From: Virgifigura deserti
Lineage (GTDB): Bacteria > Pseudomonadota > Alphaproteobacteria > Dongiales > Dongiaceae
NCBI GenBank assembly: GCA_003576685.1
Contig: QOZR01000009.1
Coordinates: 62,001 to 126,000, forward strand
DNA: 64,000 bases
Reading direction: 5' to 3'
Positions 28,422-36,564 of this stretch are shown here, one piece after another; within the stretch, counting starts at the first letter, position 1; each line of letters begins with the position of its first letter. A program made the position numbers and the translations under genes. Below the pieces are notes generated by a model. It was not told the origin of the DNA, searched no databases, and worked only from the letters and a program-made list of their open reading frames with translations.

Positions 28422-28880
28422 TCACACGGCCGCCACTGGCGGCCAATTGTGCGTTTCGCCCTGAAGCGACCGGCACCAGGCGTAGAGCGCGTCATACATG
28501 ACCAGCCCGTGTTCCAACATTTTGTGATCGTCCTCGAATACCGCCGAAAGGCCGAGCGAGATGGCGAAGAGACCGGCCGACTGCGGAGTCAGATCAAGAC
28601 GCGACGTATCGGCACCACGGACGATCACTGCGAGCCGCTGCAGCGCCGGATCGGTTAGCCCATAGCGGTCGAGAAACGCGTCGAAACTGCACTTCTCGCC
28701 CACATGCGAGAATTCGACGCCCGGGATGTCATACGGGATGGCGCCCGTCTCTTCGGCAACCTTCAACACCCGATCACTTGGCACATAGAGAAACTCGGGA
28801 TCCTTGTCGATGAACCGGGCAATCAGCCAGGGGCAGGCGATCCGATCAATCTTGGGGCGCTCGCGCGTAACCCACTTCAC
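28422..28880 (-). CDS. ChrB C-terminal-domain (chromate resistance) protein
   Basis: From the GTG at 28880 the product is 152 residues: VTRERPKIDRIACPWLIARFIDKDPEF and GVEFSHVGEKCSFDAFLDRYG correspond closely to the C-terminal half of ChrB (compare VTRRGVHVDRIACAWLIRRF in the full ChrB at 29968). It lacks the N-terminal regulatory domain. The GTG overlaps the stop of the superoxide dismutase-rhodanese gene (GTGA), so translation is coupled. It is likely a chromate-response accessory or sensor domain. Confidence 0.85.
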   Translation of the reverse strand: MKWVTRERPKIDRIACPWLIARFIDKDPEFLYVPSDRVLKVAEETGAIPYDIPGVEFSHVGEKCSFDAFLDRYGLTDPALQRLAVIVRGADTSRLDLTPQSAGLFAISLGLSAVFEDDHKMLEHGLVMYDALYAWCRSLQGETHNWPPVAAV

Positions 28881-29866
28881 AGGTCGTCCTCCTTCACGAA
28901 GGCCGGCAACGGAACAGTGGGCGCCGCGATCGCATGCCAGGCAGCGATGCCGCCGGCTAGTATTCGGGCGTCGACGCCGCGCCGCCGCAACTCGGCGACG
29001 GCATCTCCACTGACTTGGAAGCCGTAGATACAGTAGACGACGACCGGCCGGTCCCGCGGCAGCTCGTCGGCCCATTCCCCGATCCGCTCCGGTGCGCGAA
29101 TCAGCGCCCCCGGGACCATGTCGCTCCGCTTGGCCAAATCCTCGGCGAGGCACAGGTCCAGCACGACGACGTTCTCGCCACGCTCCAACTTCTCGCGCAA
29201 CCGCTCCGGAGGAAGCGGCCTACCCTCGGACGTCAAGGCATCGGCGGTCAAGGCGGCGGCATCACCGGGCGCCGCGCCCACCGCCCGGCGGTGACGCGCC
29301 GCGATGCGCTCCCAGTGAAGATTGTTCATGACGGCACTGACATAGGGCGCCGCCTTGGCCCCGAAATCGAGGTGATAGGCATGCTCGTACATGTCGAGCG
29401 CCAGGATCGGCACGCCGCCGGCGAGACCGTGCGCGTGATCCGATGCCCACTGGTTCACGAGTTTTCCAAGGCGCGGCGACCAGATCAGCAACACCCAGCC
29501 CGAGCCGCCGGCCAACGCCTCGCCCATGGCCGTGAACTCGGCCCTCCACTGCGCGAAGGAACCGAAATCGCGCTCAAGCGCCGCGGCGAGATCGCTCGAG
29601 GGCTTGCCGCCCGCCCCTCCGAGGCCGTCGAAATAGATCTCGTGGAGGACCATGGAGTTGGCCGCGATCAACGCCTCGCGTTTTAGGCCGTTGATTTCGA
29701 ACATGGGCGCGTTTGCCCAGTCGAGCTCGGCCAAACGGCGCTCGATTGCGTTCAGGCGCCGAACGGCACCGCCGTAATTGTTCTCGTAGTGACTGGCAAG
29801 AAGCCGCTCGGAAAGGCCATTCAGGCGCGGCGGCTTGAACGGGAGTGGCGTGACCGCGTGCGACAT
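28877..29866 (-). CDS. Fe/Mn superoxide dismutase fused to a rhodanese domain (ChrC-like)
   Basis: The 329-residue protein begins with a superoxide dismutase domain carrying all four metal ligands: H26 (SHYENNYGG), H75 (MVLHEIYF), D158 and H162 (LDMYEHAYHLDFG). Residues about 215-320 form a rhodanese domain with active-site C279 in VVVYCIYGFQVSG. Superoxide dismutase (ChrC) is a known member of chr operons, where it limits radicals from Cr(VI) reduction; fusion to a sulfurtransferase is unusual. The ATG at 29866 lies six bases after GGAGG. Divergent from chrB and coupled to the ChrB-like gene downstream. Confidence 0.88.
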   Translation of the reverse strand: MSHAVTPLPFKPPRLNGLSERLLASHYENNYGGAVRRLNAIERRLAELDWANAPMFEINGLKREALIAANSMVLHEIYFDGLGGAGGKPSSDLAAALERDFGSFAQWRAEFTAMGEALAGGSGWVLLIWSPRLGKLVNQWASDHAHGLAGGVPILALDMYEHAYHLDFGAKAAPYVSAVMNNLHWERIAARHRRAVGAAPGDAAALTADALTSEGRPLPPERLREKLERGENVVVLDLCLAEDLAKRSDMVPGALIRAPERIGEWADELPRDRPVVVYCIYGFQVSGDAVAELRRRGVDARILAGGIAAWHAIAAPTVPLPAFVKEDDL

Positions 29867-29932
29867 GGCGAACCTCCATCGGCCCAGATTAATGATACAA
29901 AAACTACGTTGAAACATACCTAAGATACAGGT

Positions 29933-29950
29933 GTTGCATATAGATGCAAC
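29933..29950. promoter_or_regulatory. palindrome in the chr divergent promoter (candidate ChrB operator)
   Basis: Perfect 7-base arms GTTGCAT and ATGCAAC surround ATAG, ending 17 bases before the chrB start. GATAC recurs at 29894-29898, 29924-29928 and 29954-29958, exactly 30 bases apart each time. The region separates chrB-chrA from the dismutase gene, so one regulator could control both arms. Confidence 0.55.
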
Positions 29951-29967
29951 CGTGATACGATTCGCAC

Positions 29968-30981
29968 ATGAGCAGGCCTGAGGACCGTGCGACCACCGCG
30001 GCGGCGACCGCCGAACGCTGGTTGCTGCTGATCCATCAGCTCCCGGCCAAGCCGGCGTACTTCCGCGTGAAGATTTGGCGGCGGCTCCAGGGTCTTGGCG
30101 CGGTCGCAGTCAAGAACGCGGTGTATGCGCTGCCGGCCAACGATCAGACGCGGGAGGACTTCGAATGGCTCCTGAAGGAAATCGTCGAGGGTGGCGGCGA
30201 AGCGATCCTGTGCGAGGCGCAGCTGGTGGACGGGCTTTCCGACCAGGAGGTCCGGGCGCTCTTCGACAGAGCCCGCGACGAGGACTACGACGCCATCGCC
30301 AAGGAGGCGCGCGTCCTCGCGGCTCGGCTGGACAAAGCGACAACTGAGGATCGAGTCGAGACGACGGCGCAGCTCGCACGGCTCAAGAACAGGCTCGCCC
30401 AGGTGGTCGGCATCGACTTCTTCGGCGCGAACGGGCGCGAGGCCGTCGATGGCTTGGTCGCGGGGATCGAAGCCAAGCTGAAGGAGGACGAGATGGCGGC
30501 GACTGATATCGGCATGGACGCCGCGTCCAAAGCGGAGGCAGGTCTCGAACCGCTGATCGGTCGCATGTGGGTGACGCGGCGCGGCGTCCATGTCGATCGC
30601 ATCGCCTGCGCTTGGCTGATCCGGCGCTTCATCGATCCGGATGCGCGCTTCCGGTTCGTCGACCAGAAAGGGCATGTGCCGCGGCCGGGCGAGCTGCGCT
30701 TCGACATGTTCGAAGCGGAGTTCACTCATGAGGGCGACCGGTGCAGCTTCGAGGTACTGCTAGGCCACGCCGGCCTCGACGATCGGGCGCTGCAGACAAT
30801 TGGCGAGATCGTCCACGACATCGATTTGAAGGACGGCAAATTCGGTCGCGAGGAGGCGACCGGCATCAAGCACCTGATCGCCGGAATCGCCATGGCCCAT
30901 CGCGACGACGAAGAGCGGATCGCGCGCGGAAGCGCCGTCTTCGACGATCTCTACGCCTACTTCCGCACGAAGCGCGGCTGA
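29968..30981 (+). CDS. chrB: chromate-sensing regulator ChrB
   Basis: The 337-residue protein has the ChrB N-terminal domain (WLLLIHQLPAKPAYFRVKIWRR, VKNAVYALPANDQTREDFEWLL) and C-terminal ChrB domain (VTRRGVHVDRIACAWLIRRF, FEAEFTHEGDRCSFEVLLGHAG). In other proteobacteria ChrB represses or activates chrA according to chromate. It is first in the rightward chrB-chrA-MFS run, with chrA 16 bases downstream, and overlooks a palindromic promoter region. Confidence 0.92.
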   Translation: MSRPEDRATTAAATAERWLLLIHQLPAKPAYFRVKIWRRLQGLGAVAVKNAVYALPANDQTREDFEWLLKEIVEGGGEAILCEAQLVDGLSDQEVRALFDRARDEDYDAIAKEARVLAARLDKATTEDRVETTAQLARLKNRLAQVVGIDFFGANGREAVDGLVAGIEAKLKEDEMAATDIGMDAASKAEAGLEPLIGRMWVTRRGVHVDRIACAWLIRRFIDPDARFRFVDQKGHVPRPGELRFDMFEAEFTHEGDRCSFEVLLGHAGLDDRALQTIGEIVHDIDLKDGKFGREEATGIKHLIAGIAMAHRDDEERIARGSAVFDDLYAYFRTKRG

Positions 30982-30997
30982 TGCCGAGGATCGGACG

Positions 30998-32419
30998 ATG
31001 ACGAAGATTGGGGACACGGTCGACACGGCACCGGTGCCGGCCGAAGCGGCACCGGATCACGGTGTCCCGTTCCGGGAAGCCTTCTGGGTTTGGGTAAAGG
31101 TAGCTTGCCTGAGCTTCGGCGGCCCCGCCGGGCAGATCGCGGTGATGCATCGCATCCTGGTTGAGCAGAAGCGCTGGATCGGCGAGACCCGGTTCCTGCA
31201 TGCGCTCAACTACTGCATGCTGCTGCCTGGTCCGGAAGCGATGCAGCTTGCCGTGTATATCGGCTGGCTGCTTCACAAGACACGCGGCGGTATCGTCGCC
31301 GGCACGCTGTTCGTCCTTCCGGGGATCGTCGCAATCATGGCGCTGAGCTGGCTCTATGCCGGGCTCGGCAATGTTGGCATCGTCCAGGCGCTGTTCTTCG
31401 GGCTGAAAGCGGCGGTGCTCGCAATCGTGCTCGAGGCGGTCATGCGCATCGGCCGGCGGGCGCTGAAGAACAGCGTGATGCTCGCGATTGCCGCGGCGGC
31501 CTTCGTCGCGATCTTCTTCTTCGACGTGCCCTTCCCGCTGATCATCCTAAGCGCTGGCCTGATCGGCTTCGTCGGCGGCAACATGGGCGCGCGGCCGTTC
31601 CTGGCGGGCGGCGGTCACGGCAAGGTCGGCGGCCATGCCCTGGCCGACGCGGACTCGGCGCTCGGCGAAGGCACTCCGGCGCACGCGCGGCCGACGCTCG
31701 CCTGGTCACTGCGGGTGTCGACGATCTTCCTGCTGCTCTGGCTGGGACCGGTCGCGGTGCTGCTGCTGACCTTGGGCGGCGACAGCCTGTTCACCGATAT
31801 CGCCGTTTTCTTCAGCAAGATGGCGGTGGTCACCTTCGGCGGCGCCTATGCCGTTCTGGCCTATGTCGCCCAGCAGGCGGTCGAGACCTATGGCTGGCTG
31901 GCGCCGGGCGAGATGCTGGACGGGCTCGGCATGGCCGAGACGACGCCGGGGCCGCTGATCATGGTCACGCAGTTCGTCGGCTTCATGGGCGCGTTCCGCG
32001 AGCCGGGCACGCTGCATCCGATGCTGGCCGGCACGCTGGCCGGGCTGCTGACGACCTGGGTCACCTTCGTGCCCTGCTTTCTATGGATCTTCCTCGGCGC
32101 GCCATTCATCGAGACGCTCCGCGACAATCGGGCCTTGAGCGCGGCGCTGGCCGCGATCACTGCCGCCGTGGTCGGCGTCGTCCTGAACCTCGCAGTGTGG
32201 TTCGCGCTCCACGTCCTGTTCGCCGAGGTCGAAGAATTGCGCGCGTTCGGCATGACGCTCGACCTGCCGGTCCTTGCAACCGTCAACCTGCCCTCCTTGG
32301 CGCTGACGCTGGCGGCCCTGCTTGCGGTGTTCCGATTCAAGATCGGGATGATCCCGGTGCTCGGGGCCTGCTCCGCGGCCGGCATCGCCTATCATCTTGC
32401 GACGGGCGCGGTCGGATAG
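30998..32419 (+). CDS. chrA: chromate efflux transporter ChrA (long-chain CHR family)
   Basis: A 473-residue inner-membrane protein with two homologous CHR halves. The first half holds FREAFWVWVKVACLSFGGPAGQIAVMHR and LNYCMLLPGPEAMQLAVYIGW; the second begins near residue 235 and has KMAVVTFGGAYAVLAYVAQQAV and GMAETTPGPLIMVTQFVGF. It exports chromate using the proton motive force. The acid/Ala linker between halves (about 205-230) is typical. It sits between chrB and an MFS gene. Confidence 0.95.
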   Translation: MTKIGDTVDTAPVPAEAAPDHGVPFREAFWVWVKVACLSFGGPAGQIAVMHRILVEQKRWIGETRFLHALNYCMLLPGPEAMQLAVYIGWLLHKTRGGIVAGTLFVLPGIVAIMALSWLYAGLGNVGIVQALFFGLKAAVLAIVLEAVMRIGRRALKNSVMLAIAAAAFVAIFFFDVPFPLIILSAGLIGFVGGNMGARPFLAGGGHGKVGGHALADADSALGEGTPAHARPTLAWSLRVSTIFLLLWLGPVAVLLLTLGGDSLFTDIAVFFSKMAVVTFGGAYAVLAYVAQQAVETYGWLAPGEMLDGLGMAETTPGPLIMVTQFVGFMGAFREPGTLHPMLAGTLAGLLTTWVTFVPCFLWIFLGAPFIETLRDNRALSAALAAITAAVVGVVLNLAVWFALHVLFAEVEELRAFGMTLDLPVLATVNLPSLALTLAALLAVFRFKIGMIPVLGACSAAGIAYHLATGAVG

Positions 32420-32435
32420 AGCGGGCGAAACAGGC

Positions 32436-33704
32436 ATGACGTTGGGCCTTCTCCCGGACGGCGCGGCACCCGAGGCCCGCCTCCTGCTTGCCTCGCGCGG
32501 GTTGCGCGCCTTCGGCGACGGTCTGGTCAGCCTGCTGTTCCCGGTCTATCTGGCCCAGCTCGGCTTCGGCGCCTTCCAGATCGGACTCCTGGCGACCGCG
32601 ACGATGACAGGGTCCGCGATTCTGACGCTCCTCGTCGGCGTCTATGCACACCGGTTCGCGGGGCGTCGGCTGCTGATCGCCGCCGCCCTGCTGATGATCG
32701 CGACCGGCCTCGCCTTCATCCTTGTCGATGCGTTCTGGCCGCTGCTGCTGATCGCCTTCGTCGGCACGCTCAACCCATCCTCCGGCGACGTCAGCGTCTT
32801 CCTGCCGCTCGAGCAGTCGCAGCTCGCCCGGTCGGTCGCCGACCGGGAGCGCACCAGCCTCTTCGCCCGCTACAGCCTCATCGGCTCGCTAGCCGCGGCC
32901 AGCGGCGCCCTCTGTGCCGGCGTACCCGAGATCCTGGCCGACCGTTTCGAGGACGGCCTCAAGCCTGCCCTGGAGATCGCTTTCCTCCTCTATGCGCTCC
33001 TCGGGCTGGCCGCCTTGGCTCTCTATCACCGGCTTCCGGTCGTGCCGGCCGGGTCCGCAGCCGCGCCTTCGGAACCGCTGCGCAAGTCCCGACGGATCGT
33101 TCTCGTCCTGGCGGCGCTGTTCAGCCTCGATTCCTTCGCCGGCGGCTTCGTCGTGCAGTCGCTGCTGGCGCTCTGGCTGTTCGAGCGGTTCGGCCTCTCG
33201 CTGGCCACGGCCGGCGCGATCTTCTTCTGGACCGGCGTGCTGTCGGCGCTGTCCTATCTGGTCGCGGTCCGGATCGCACGGCGCATCGGCCTCATCAACA
33301 CGATGGTCTTCACCCATCTGCCGGCCAATCTCTGCCTCCTGCTCGTCCCCTTCATGCCGAGCCTCGGCCTGGCCATCGCTTTGCTGCTGATTCGGAGCGC
33401 GCTGTCGCAGATGGACGTGCCGACCCGCACCTCCTACGTCATGGCGGTGGTGACGCCCGGCGAGCGATCCGCGGCGGCGAGCGTCACCGCCGTGCCGCGC
33501 AGCCTCGCCGCCGCGGCCAGCCCGATGCTCGCGGGCTCGCTTCTGGCGATGTCCGGCTTCGGCTGGCCGCTGGTCATCGGCGGCGGGCTGAAGATCCTTT
33601 ATGACCTTCTCCTGCTGGCGATGTTCCGCAAGGTCCGGCCACCGGAGGAAATCCAGTCCACTGCGCCTCAGCGGAGTTCCAGGAGCCGATTACCGGAGGC
33701 ATAG
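32436..33704 (+). CDS. MFS transporter
   Basis: From the ATG at 32436 the 422-residue protein has twelve predicted membrane helices, an MFS A-like loop (GVYAHRFAGRRLLI) after helix 2 and a second-half LVAVRIARRIGLINTM loop. No substrate signature is recognised. It starts 16 bases after the chrA stop, so it is likely co-transcribed in the chromate operon and may export another oxyanion or a drug. Its last 37 bases overlap the convergent ABC permease gene. Confidence 0.85.
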   Translation: MTLGLLPDGAAPEARLLLASRGLRAFGDGLVSLLFPVYLAQLGFGAFQIGLLATATMTGSAILTLLVGVYAHRFAGRRLLIAAALLMIATGLAFILVDAFWPLLLIAFVGTLNPSSGDVSVFLPLEQSQLARSVADRERTSLFARYSLIGSLAAASGALCAGVPEILADRFEDGLKPALEIAFLLYALLGLAALALYHRLPVVPAGSAAAPSEPLRKSRRIVLVLAALFSLDSFAGGFVVQSLLALWLFERFGLSLATAGAIFFWTGVLSALSYLVAVRIARRIGLINTMVFTHLPANLCLLLVPFMPSLGLAIALLLIRSALSQMDVPTRTSYVMAVVTPGERSAAASVTAVPRSLAAAASPMLAGSLLAMSGFGWPLVIGGGLKILYDLLLLAMFRKVRPPEEIQSTAPQRSSRSRLPEA

Positions 33705-34459
33705 CGCCGGAGGCCACGATTGAACACAGTCACGGCAAGCCCCGCATAGAAGACAGCCGCGCCGAGCACGGCGAGCGCCTTCAGCGGATCCGCCTCGCGC
33801 ACCGCCTCGACCGGGAGAAGCGTCACGAACGCCGTCGGGAAGACGGTAAACAGCACCAGCCGCACCGTGAAGCCGAACGGATGCTGCGGATAGAAGCCCA
33901 CCATCAGAAACATGTTGAACACCTCCTCGCACAGCAGGACAGCGCCCGGCAGCCAGAACACGAGGCACTGGATCAGCGCAGCCGTGGCGGCCAAAACCAC
34001 GGCTGCCGCCGTCGCGACGAGCAACAGAAACGGCAGCTCGTCGAGTCCACGGTCCGCGAGCCAGATCCAGAACACGAAGGCGCTGGCAAGGTCGCCGAAG
34101 CCCGACGGAAGCGATCGGCTCATGAGCAGGCTCAACAGCGGATGGCGGGGTCGGCCAAGATGCACATCGAGCTCGCCATCGACGATGCTGTGCGCCATGT
34201 GTCGAACGCCGCCGACGAAGACCACGGTGAGGCCGAACGCCCAGGCGCAAATGCCGATCAAGAGCGCGAGGTCCTTCAATCCCCAGCCGCGCAGGTTCGA
34301 GAAATTGGCGAAATAGATGACCCAGACCAGAAAGAAGATCAGGTTGTTGCCGAACATGAGAAGCGCCGAGGTCGCGGCAATCCCCGGCTGGGCGAGGCCG
34401 GCCCGGAGGTTGTGGCGCACCAGCGCCGAGAAATAGCTGAGGAGCGCGCGTGAGTTCAT
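33668..34459 (-). CDS. ABC-2 type permease (DUF990 family)
   Basis: The ATG at 34459 (MNSRALLSYFSALVRHNLRA) gives 263 residues with six predicted membrane helices; GELDVHLGRPRHPLLSLLMSR is a conserved DUF990 cytoplasmic loop. It is the last gene of an ATPase-permease-permease exporter operon. Upstream open frame extends to 34540, within the previous gene's C-terminal region, but the ATG choice gives a 16-base gap. Its 3' end overlaps the MFS gene on the other strand by 37 bases. Confidence 0.85.
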   Translation of the reverse strand: MNSRALLSYFSALVRHNLRAGLAQPGIAATSALLMFGNNLIFFLVWVIYFANFSNLRGWGLKDLALLIGICAWAFGLTVVFVGGVRHMAHSIVDGELDVHLGRPRHPLLSLLMSRSLPSGFGDLASAFVFWIWLADRGLDELPFLLLVATAAAVVLAATAALIQCLVFWLPGAVLLCEEVFNMFLMVGFYPQHPFGFTVRLVLFTVFPTAFVTLLPVEAVREADPLKALAVLGAAVFYAGLAVTVFNRGLRRYASGNRLLELR

Positions 34460-34475
34460 GGCCTCCACGTTTCCC

Positions 34476-35279
34476 TCAAACGCCCCGGTCCGCGAAGCGG
34501 GCTGTCGCCGCGCGGTCCACGAGCGTGGTCGCGACGGCAAGCAATGCCAGCCAGACGATCTGCTGAACCAAGGCTGTCGCGATCGCGCTCGTCGAAGGCG
34601 CCAAGAGGATCGACCCAGGCGCGAACAGAATGGCCGCGAACGGGCTGAGCGCCGCCGTCGCCCGGAACGGCTGCGGATAGAGTGTCAGCGGCAGCAACAG
34701 ACCGCCGAGCACGAAGAGCAGCTTCTGCCAAATCCAGAATAGCGGCGCTGCGGAACCGACCCAGGCCACGGCATAGCCGAGCTGCAACTGAAACAGCAGG
34801 ATGATCGAACAGCCGAGAACGCCGGCGAGCAGTAGGGGCGCCACCGCCGCCGCGTCGAGCGGGACCGTTCCGGTGAGCCATGTCGCCATCGCCGTACCGG
34901 CAGCGCCCAGGGCGATCAGGTGCAGGCCGGACGCCCCCGCCCACTCGGCCAAAGTGGCGACCGCATAAGGCACCGGCCGCACGAGCGACGTCTCGATCCG
35001 GCCGGTGCGGATGGTCTCCTCGACGTCCCGATAAGGCAGGCCCGCAGCGAACACGATCCATTCCGTGACGGCGACGTACCAGAGCAGGTCGGGCACACCG
35101 AGACCTTGCCCCGCCAACTCCGCCAACGGGGTCGCGCGCCAGAGATGCCAGAATATAACGAGGATCAGCATATAGAGGAGCAAACGGCCGGCCAGAGCGG
35201 CACGCTCGGCAGCCGCCCGCCGCCAGCCCAGGACGACGAAGGCCCAGACGGCCCTTGCGTCAGACAGGTTCTGCCTCAC
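34476..35279 (-). CDS. ABC-2 type permease
   Basis: A 267-residue protein with six hydrophobic helices and the loop VEETIRTGRIETSLVRPVPYAVA, equivalent to the GELD...RP loop of its partner permease. The two permeases probably form a heterodimeric channel driven by the ATPase encoded just upstream, whose stop lies 20 bases inside this gene's start. The family includes exporters for drugs, viologens and glycans; no substrate can be assigned. Confidence 0.86.
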   Translation of the reverse strand: MRQNLSDARAVWAFVVLGWRRAAAERAALAGRLLLYMLILVIFWHLWRATPLAELAGQGLGVPDLLWYVAVTEWIVFAAGLPYRDVEETIRTGRIETSLVRPVPYAVATLAEWAGASGLHLIALGAAGTAMATWLTGTVPLDAAAVAPLLLAGVLGCSIILLFQLQLGYAVAWVGSAAPLFWIWQKLLFVLGGLLLPLTLYPQPFRATAALSPFAAILFAPGSILLAPSTSAIATALVQQIVWLALLAVATTLVDRAATARFADRGV

Positions 35280-36273
35280 CGTTCACCCCCAGCTCGCCGC
35301 GATAGATCGCCCGGATGACCTCTTCGAGCGGCGGATTCTCGATGACGAGATCGCGGACCGTCAGACGTGCCAAGGCACCGGTGACAATCTGGTCGATCGA
35401 CGTCACGGTCGTGTCGATCGCCAGCGTCAGACGATAGGGCTCTTGCGCGACCACGGCGACGCCGGCCATGTCGAGAGCAGGCCGCTCCTGCTCTGTCACG
35501 ATGACGACGGCGCGGCGCCGCAGGAAGTCTCGCCGCAGCCTTTCGAGCGGCCGATCGAGCAGCAGCCGGCCGCGGTCGATAACGATCACGCGGTCGCAGA
35601 TGCGTTCGATATCGCCGGTGTCGTGCGATGTCAGCAGCACGGTCGTGCCGTCCTCGCGCGACAGCGCGTTCAGATGGTCGCGCAGCGCCGCCTTCGCGGT
35701 GACGTCGAGGCCGATCGTCGGCTCGTCCAGCAGCAGCACCGCCGGTCCATGCAGGAGGGCGGCGGTGATCTCGCAGCGAAGCCGCTGACCGAGCGAGAGC
35801 TGCGCGACGGGACGGTCGAGCAAGTCGTCGATCGCGAAGATTCGGGCCAAGCGAGCCAAGCGTTCGCGCTGGCGCGCCCGTTCGAGCCCATAGATGTGCC
35901 CCAGCAACTCGAAGCTGGACCGTACGGGGAGATGGTACCAGAGCTGCGAACGCTGGCCGAACACGATGCCGATGCGGTGCGCGAGTTGGCGGCGATGGCG
36001 CCAGGGCACAAAACCTGCGACCTCCACCTGTCCCGAGGTCGGGTGCAGAATGCCGGTGAGCATCTTGAGCGTCGTCGACTTGCCGGCTCCGTTCGGGCCG
36101 ATGAAGGCGACCCGCTCACCGCTCTCGATCGCAAAGGAGATGCCGCGAACAGCCGGCGCGTCGATCGCCGGAGCCCGATGCAGCAGTGCGCGCAAGCGCC
36201 CCAGGCCGCGACCGGGTACGGCGGGCCGGACGCGAAAGGTCTTGACCAGGTCGGCGACAACAATTGCTGGCAT
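35260..36273 (-). CDS. ABC transporter ATP-binding protein (ABC-2/drug-export type)
   Basis: The 337-residue ATPase has Walker A GPNGAGKST near residue 60, Q-loop FGQRSQLWYHL, the signature LSLGQRLRCE, Walker B VLLLDEPTIGLD and H-loop TSHDTGD. An N-terminal insert (PAVPGRGLGRLRALLHR) and a C-terminal beta domain are typical of ATPases working with DUF990 permeases. It is first in the exporter operon, about 80 bases after an attenuator-like terminator, so transcription of the operon may depend on leader translation. Confidence 0.93.
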   Translation of the reverse strand: MPAIVVADLVKTFRVRPAVPGRGLGRLRALLHRAPAIDAPAVRGISFAIESGERVAFIGPNGAGKSTTLKMLTGILHPTSGQVEVAGFVPWRHRRQLAHRIGIVFGQRSQLWYHLPVRSSFELLGHIYGLERARQRERLARLARIFAIDDLLDRPVAQLSLGQRLRCEITAALLHGPAVLLLDEPTIGLDVTAKAALRDHLNALSREDGTTVLLTSHDTGDIERICDRVIVIDRGRLLLDRPLERLRRDFLRRRAVVIVTEQERPALDMAGVAVVAQEPYRLTLAIDTTVTSIDQIVTGALARLTVRDLVIENPPLEEVIRAIYRGELGVNGEAEPV

Positions 36274-36350
36274 GACTCAACCGTGGAACTGCAGGCCCGT
36301 GACTCCCCGTTTCCTCGCCATGGCCGTGGGGCCGGAACGGATCGAAATAC

Positions 36351-36387
36351 AGAAAAGAAAAGCCCCCAAACCGTCTCCGGCGGGGGC
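36351..36387 (-). terminator. intrinsic terminator in the ABC operon leader
   Basis: On the minus strand GCCCCC (36387-36382) pairs with GGGGGC (36367-36362), with an inner CCG-GAGA-CGG stem, followed by TTTTCTTTTC. It is between the leader ORF and the ATPase start, so it would abort transcription before the operon unless opened. Leader segment 36437-36446 can pair with its left arm. Confidence 0.8.
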
Positions 36388-36414
36388 CTTGGTGATCCAT
36401 CGTTCTGTGCGCGC

Positions 36415-36498
36415 TCAGCGCATGCGAAGATCCCTCGGCCCACCGGCATGCCGGGTCGAGCAGATGACGACCATGAGGTTGAGGCGTACGTATTGCAT
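36415..36498 (-). CDS. candidate leader peptide, 27 residues
   Basis: A short ORF with ATG at 36498 and TGA at 36415. It begins MQYVRLNLMVVIC and ends GGPRDLRMR. The first half is rich in Leu, Val and Ile; the end has an Arg-Met-Arg tripeptide. It lies immediately downstream of a good promoter whose predicted start falls on the ATG, so the mRNA would be leaderless. A terminator follows 28 bases later. These features fit a ribosome-controlled attenuator of the ABC exporter operon; I know no named homologue. Confidence 0.55.
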   Translation of the reverse strand: MQYVRLNLMVVICSTRHAGGPRDLRMR

Positions 36499-36504
36499 GA
36501 CGTT

Positions 36505-36534
36505 ACGGTAGTGGAGCCTGCGTTGATCTGTCAA
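36505..36534 (-). promoter_or_regulatory. promoter of the ABC exporter leader
   Basis: On the minus strand TTGACA (36529-36534) is followed after 18 bases by TACCGT (36505-36510). Initiation about seven bases further falls at the leader ATG (36498). It sits just past the end of betC, giving the exporter operon its own transcript. Confidence 0.6.
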
Positions 36535-36564
36535 TCGGCACCGCAACCGAAGCTTGTTTGCGCC

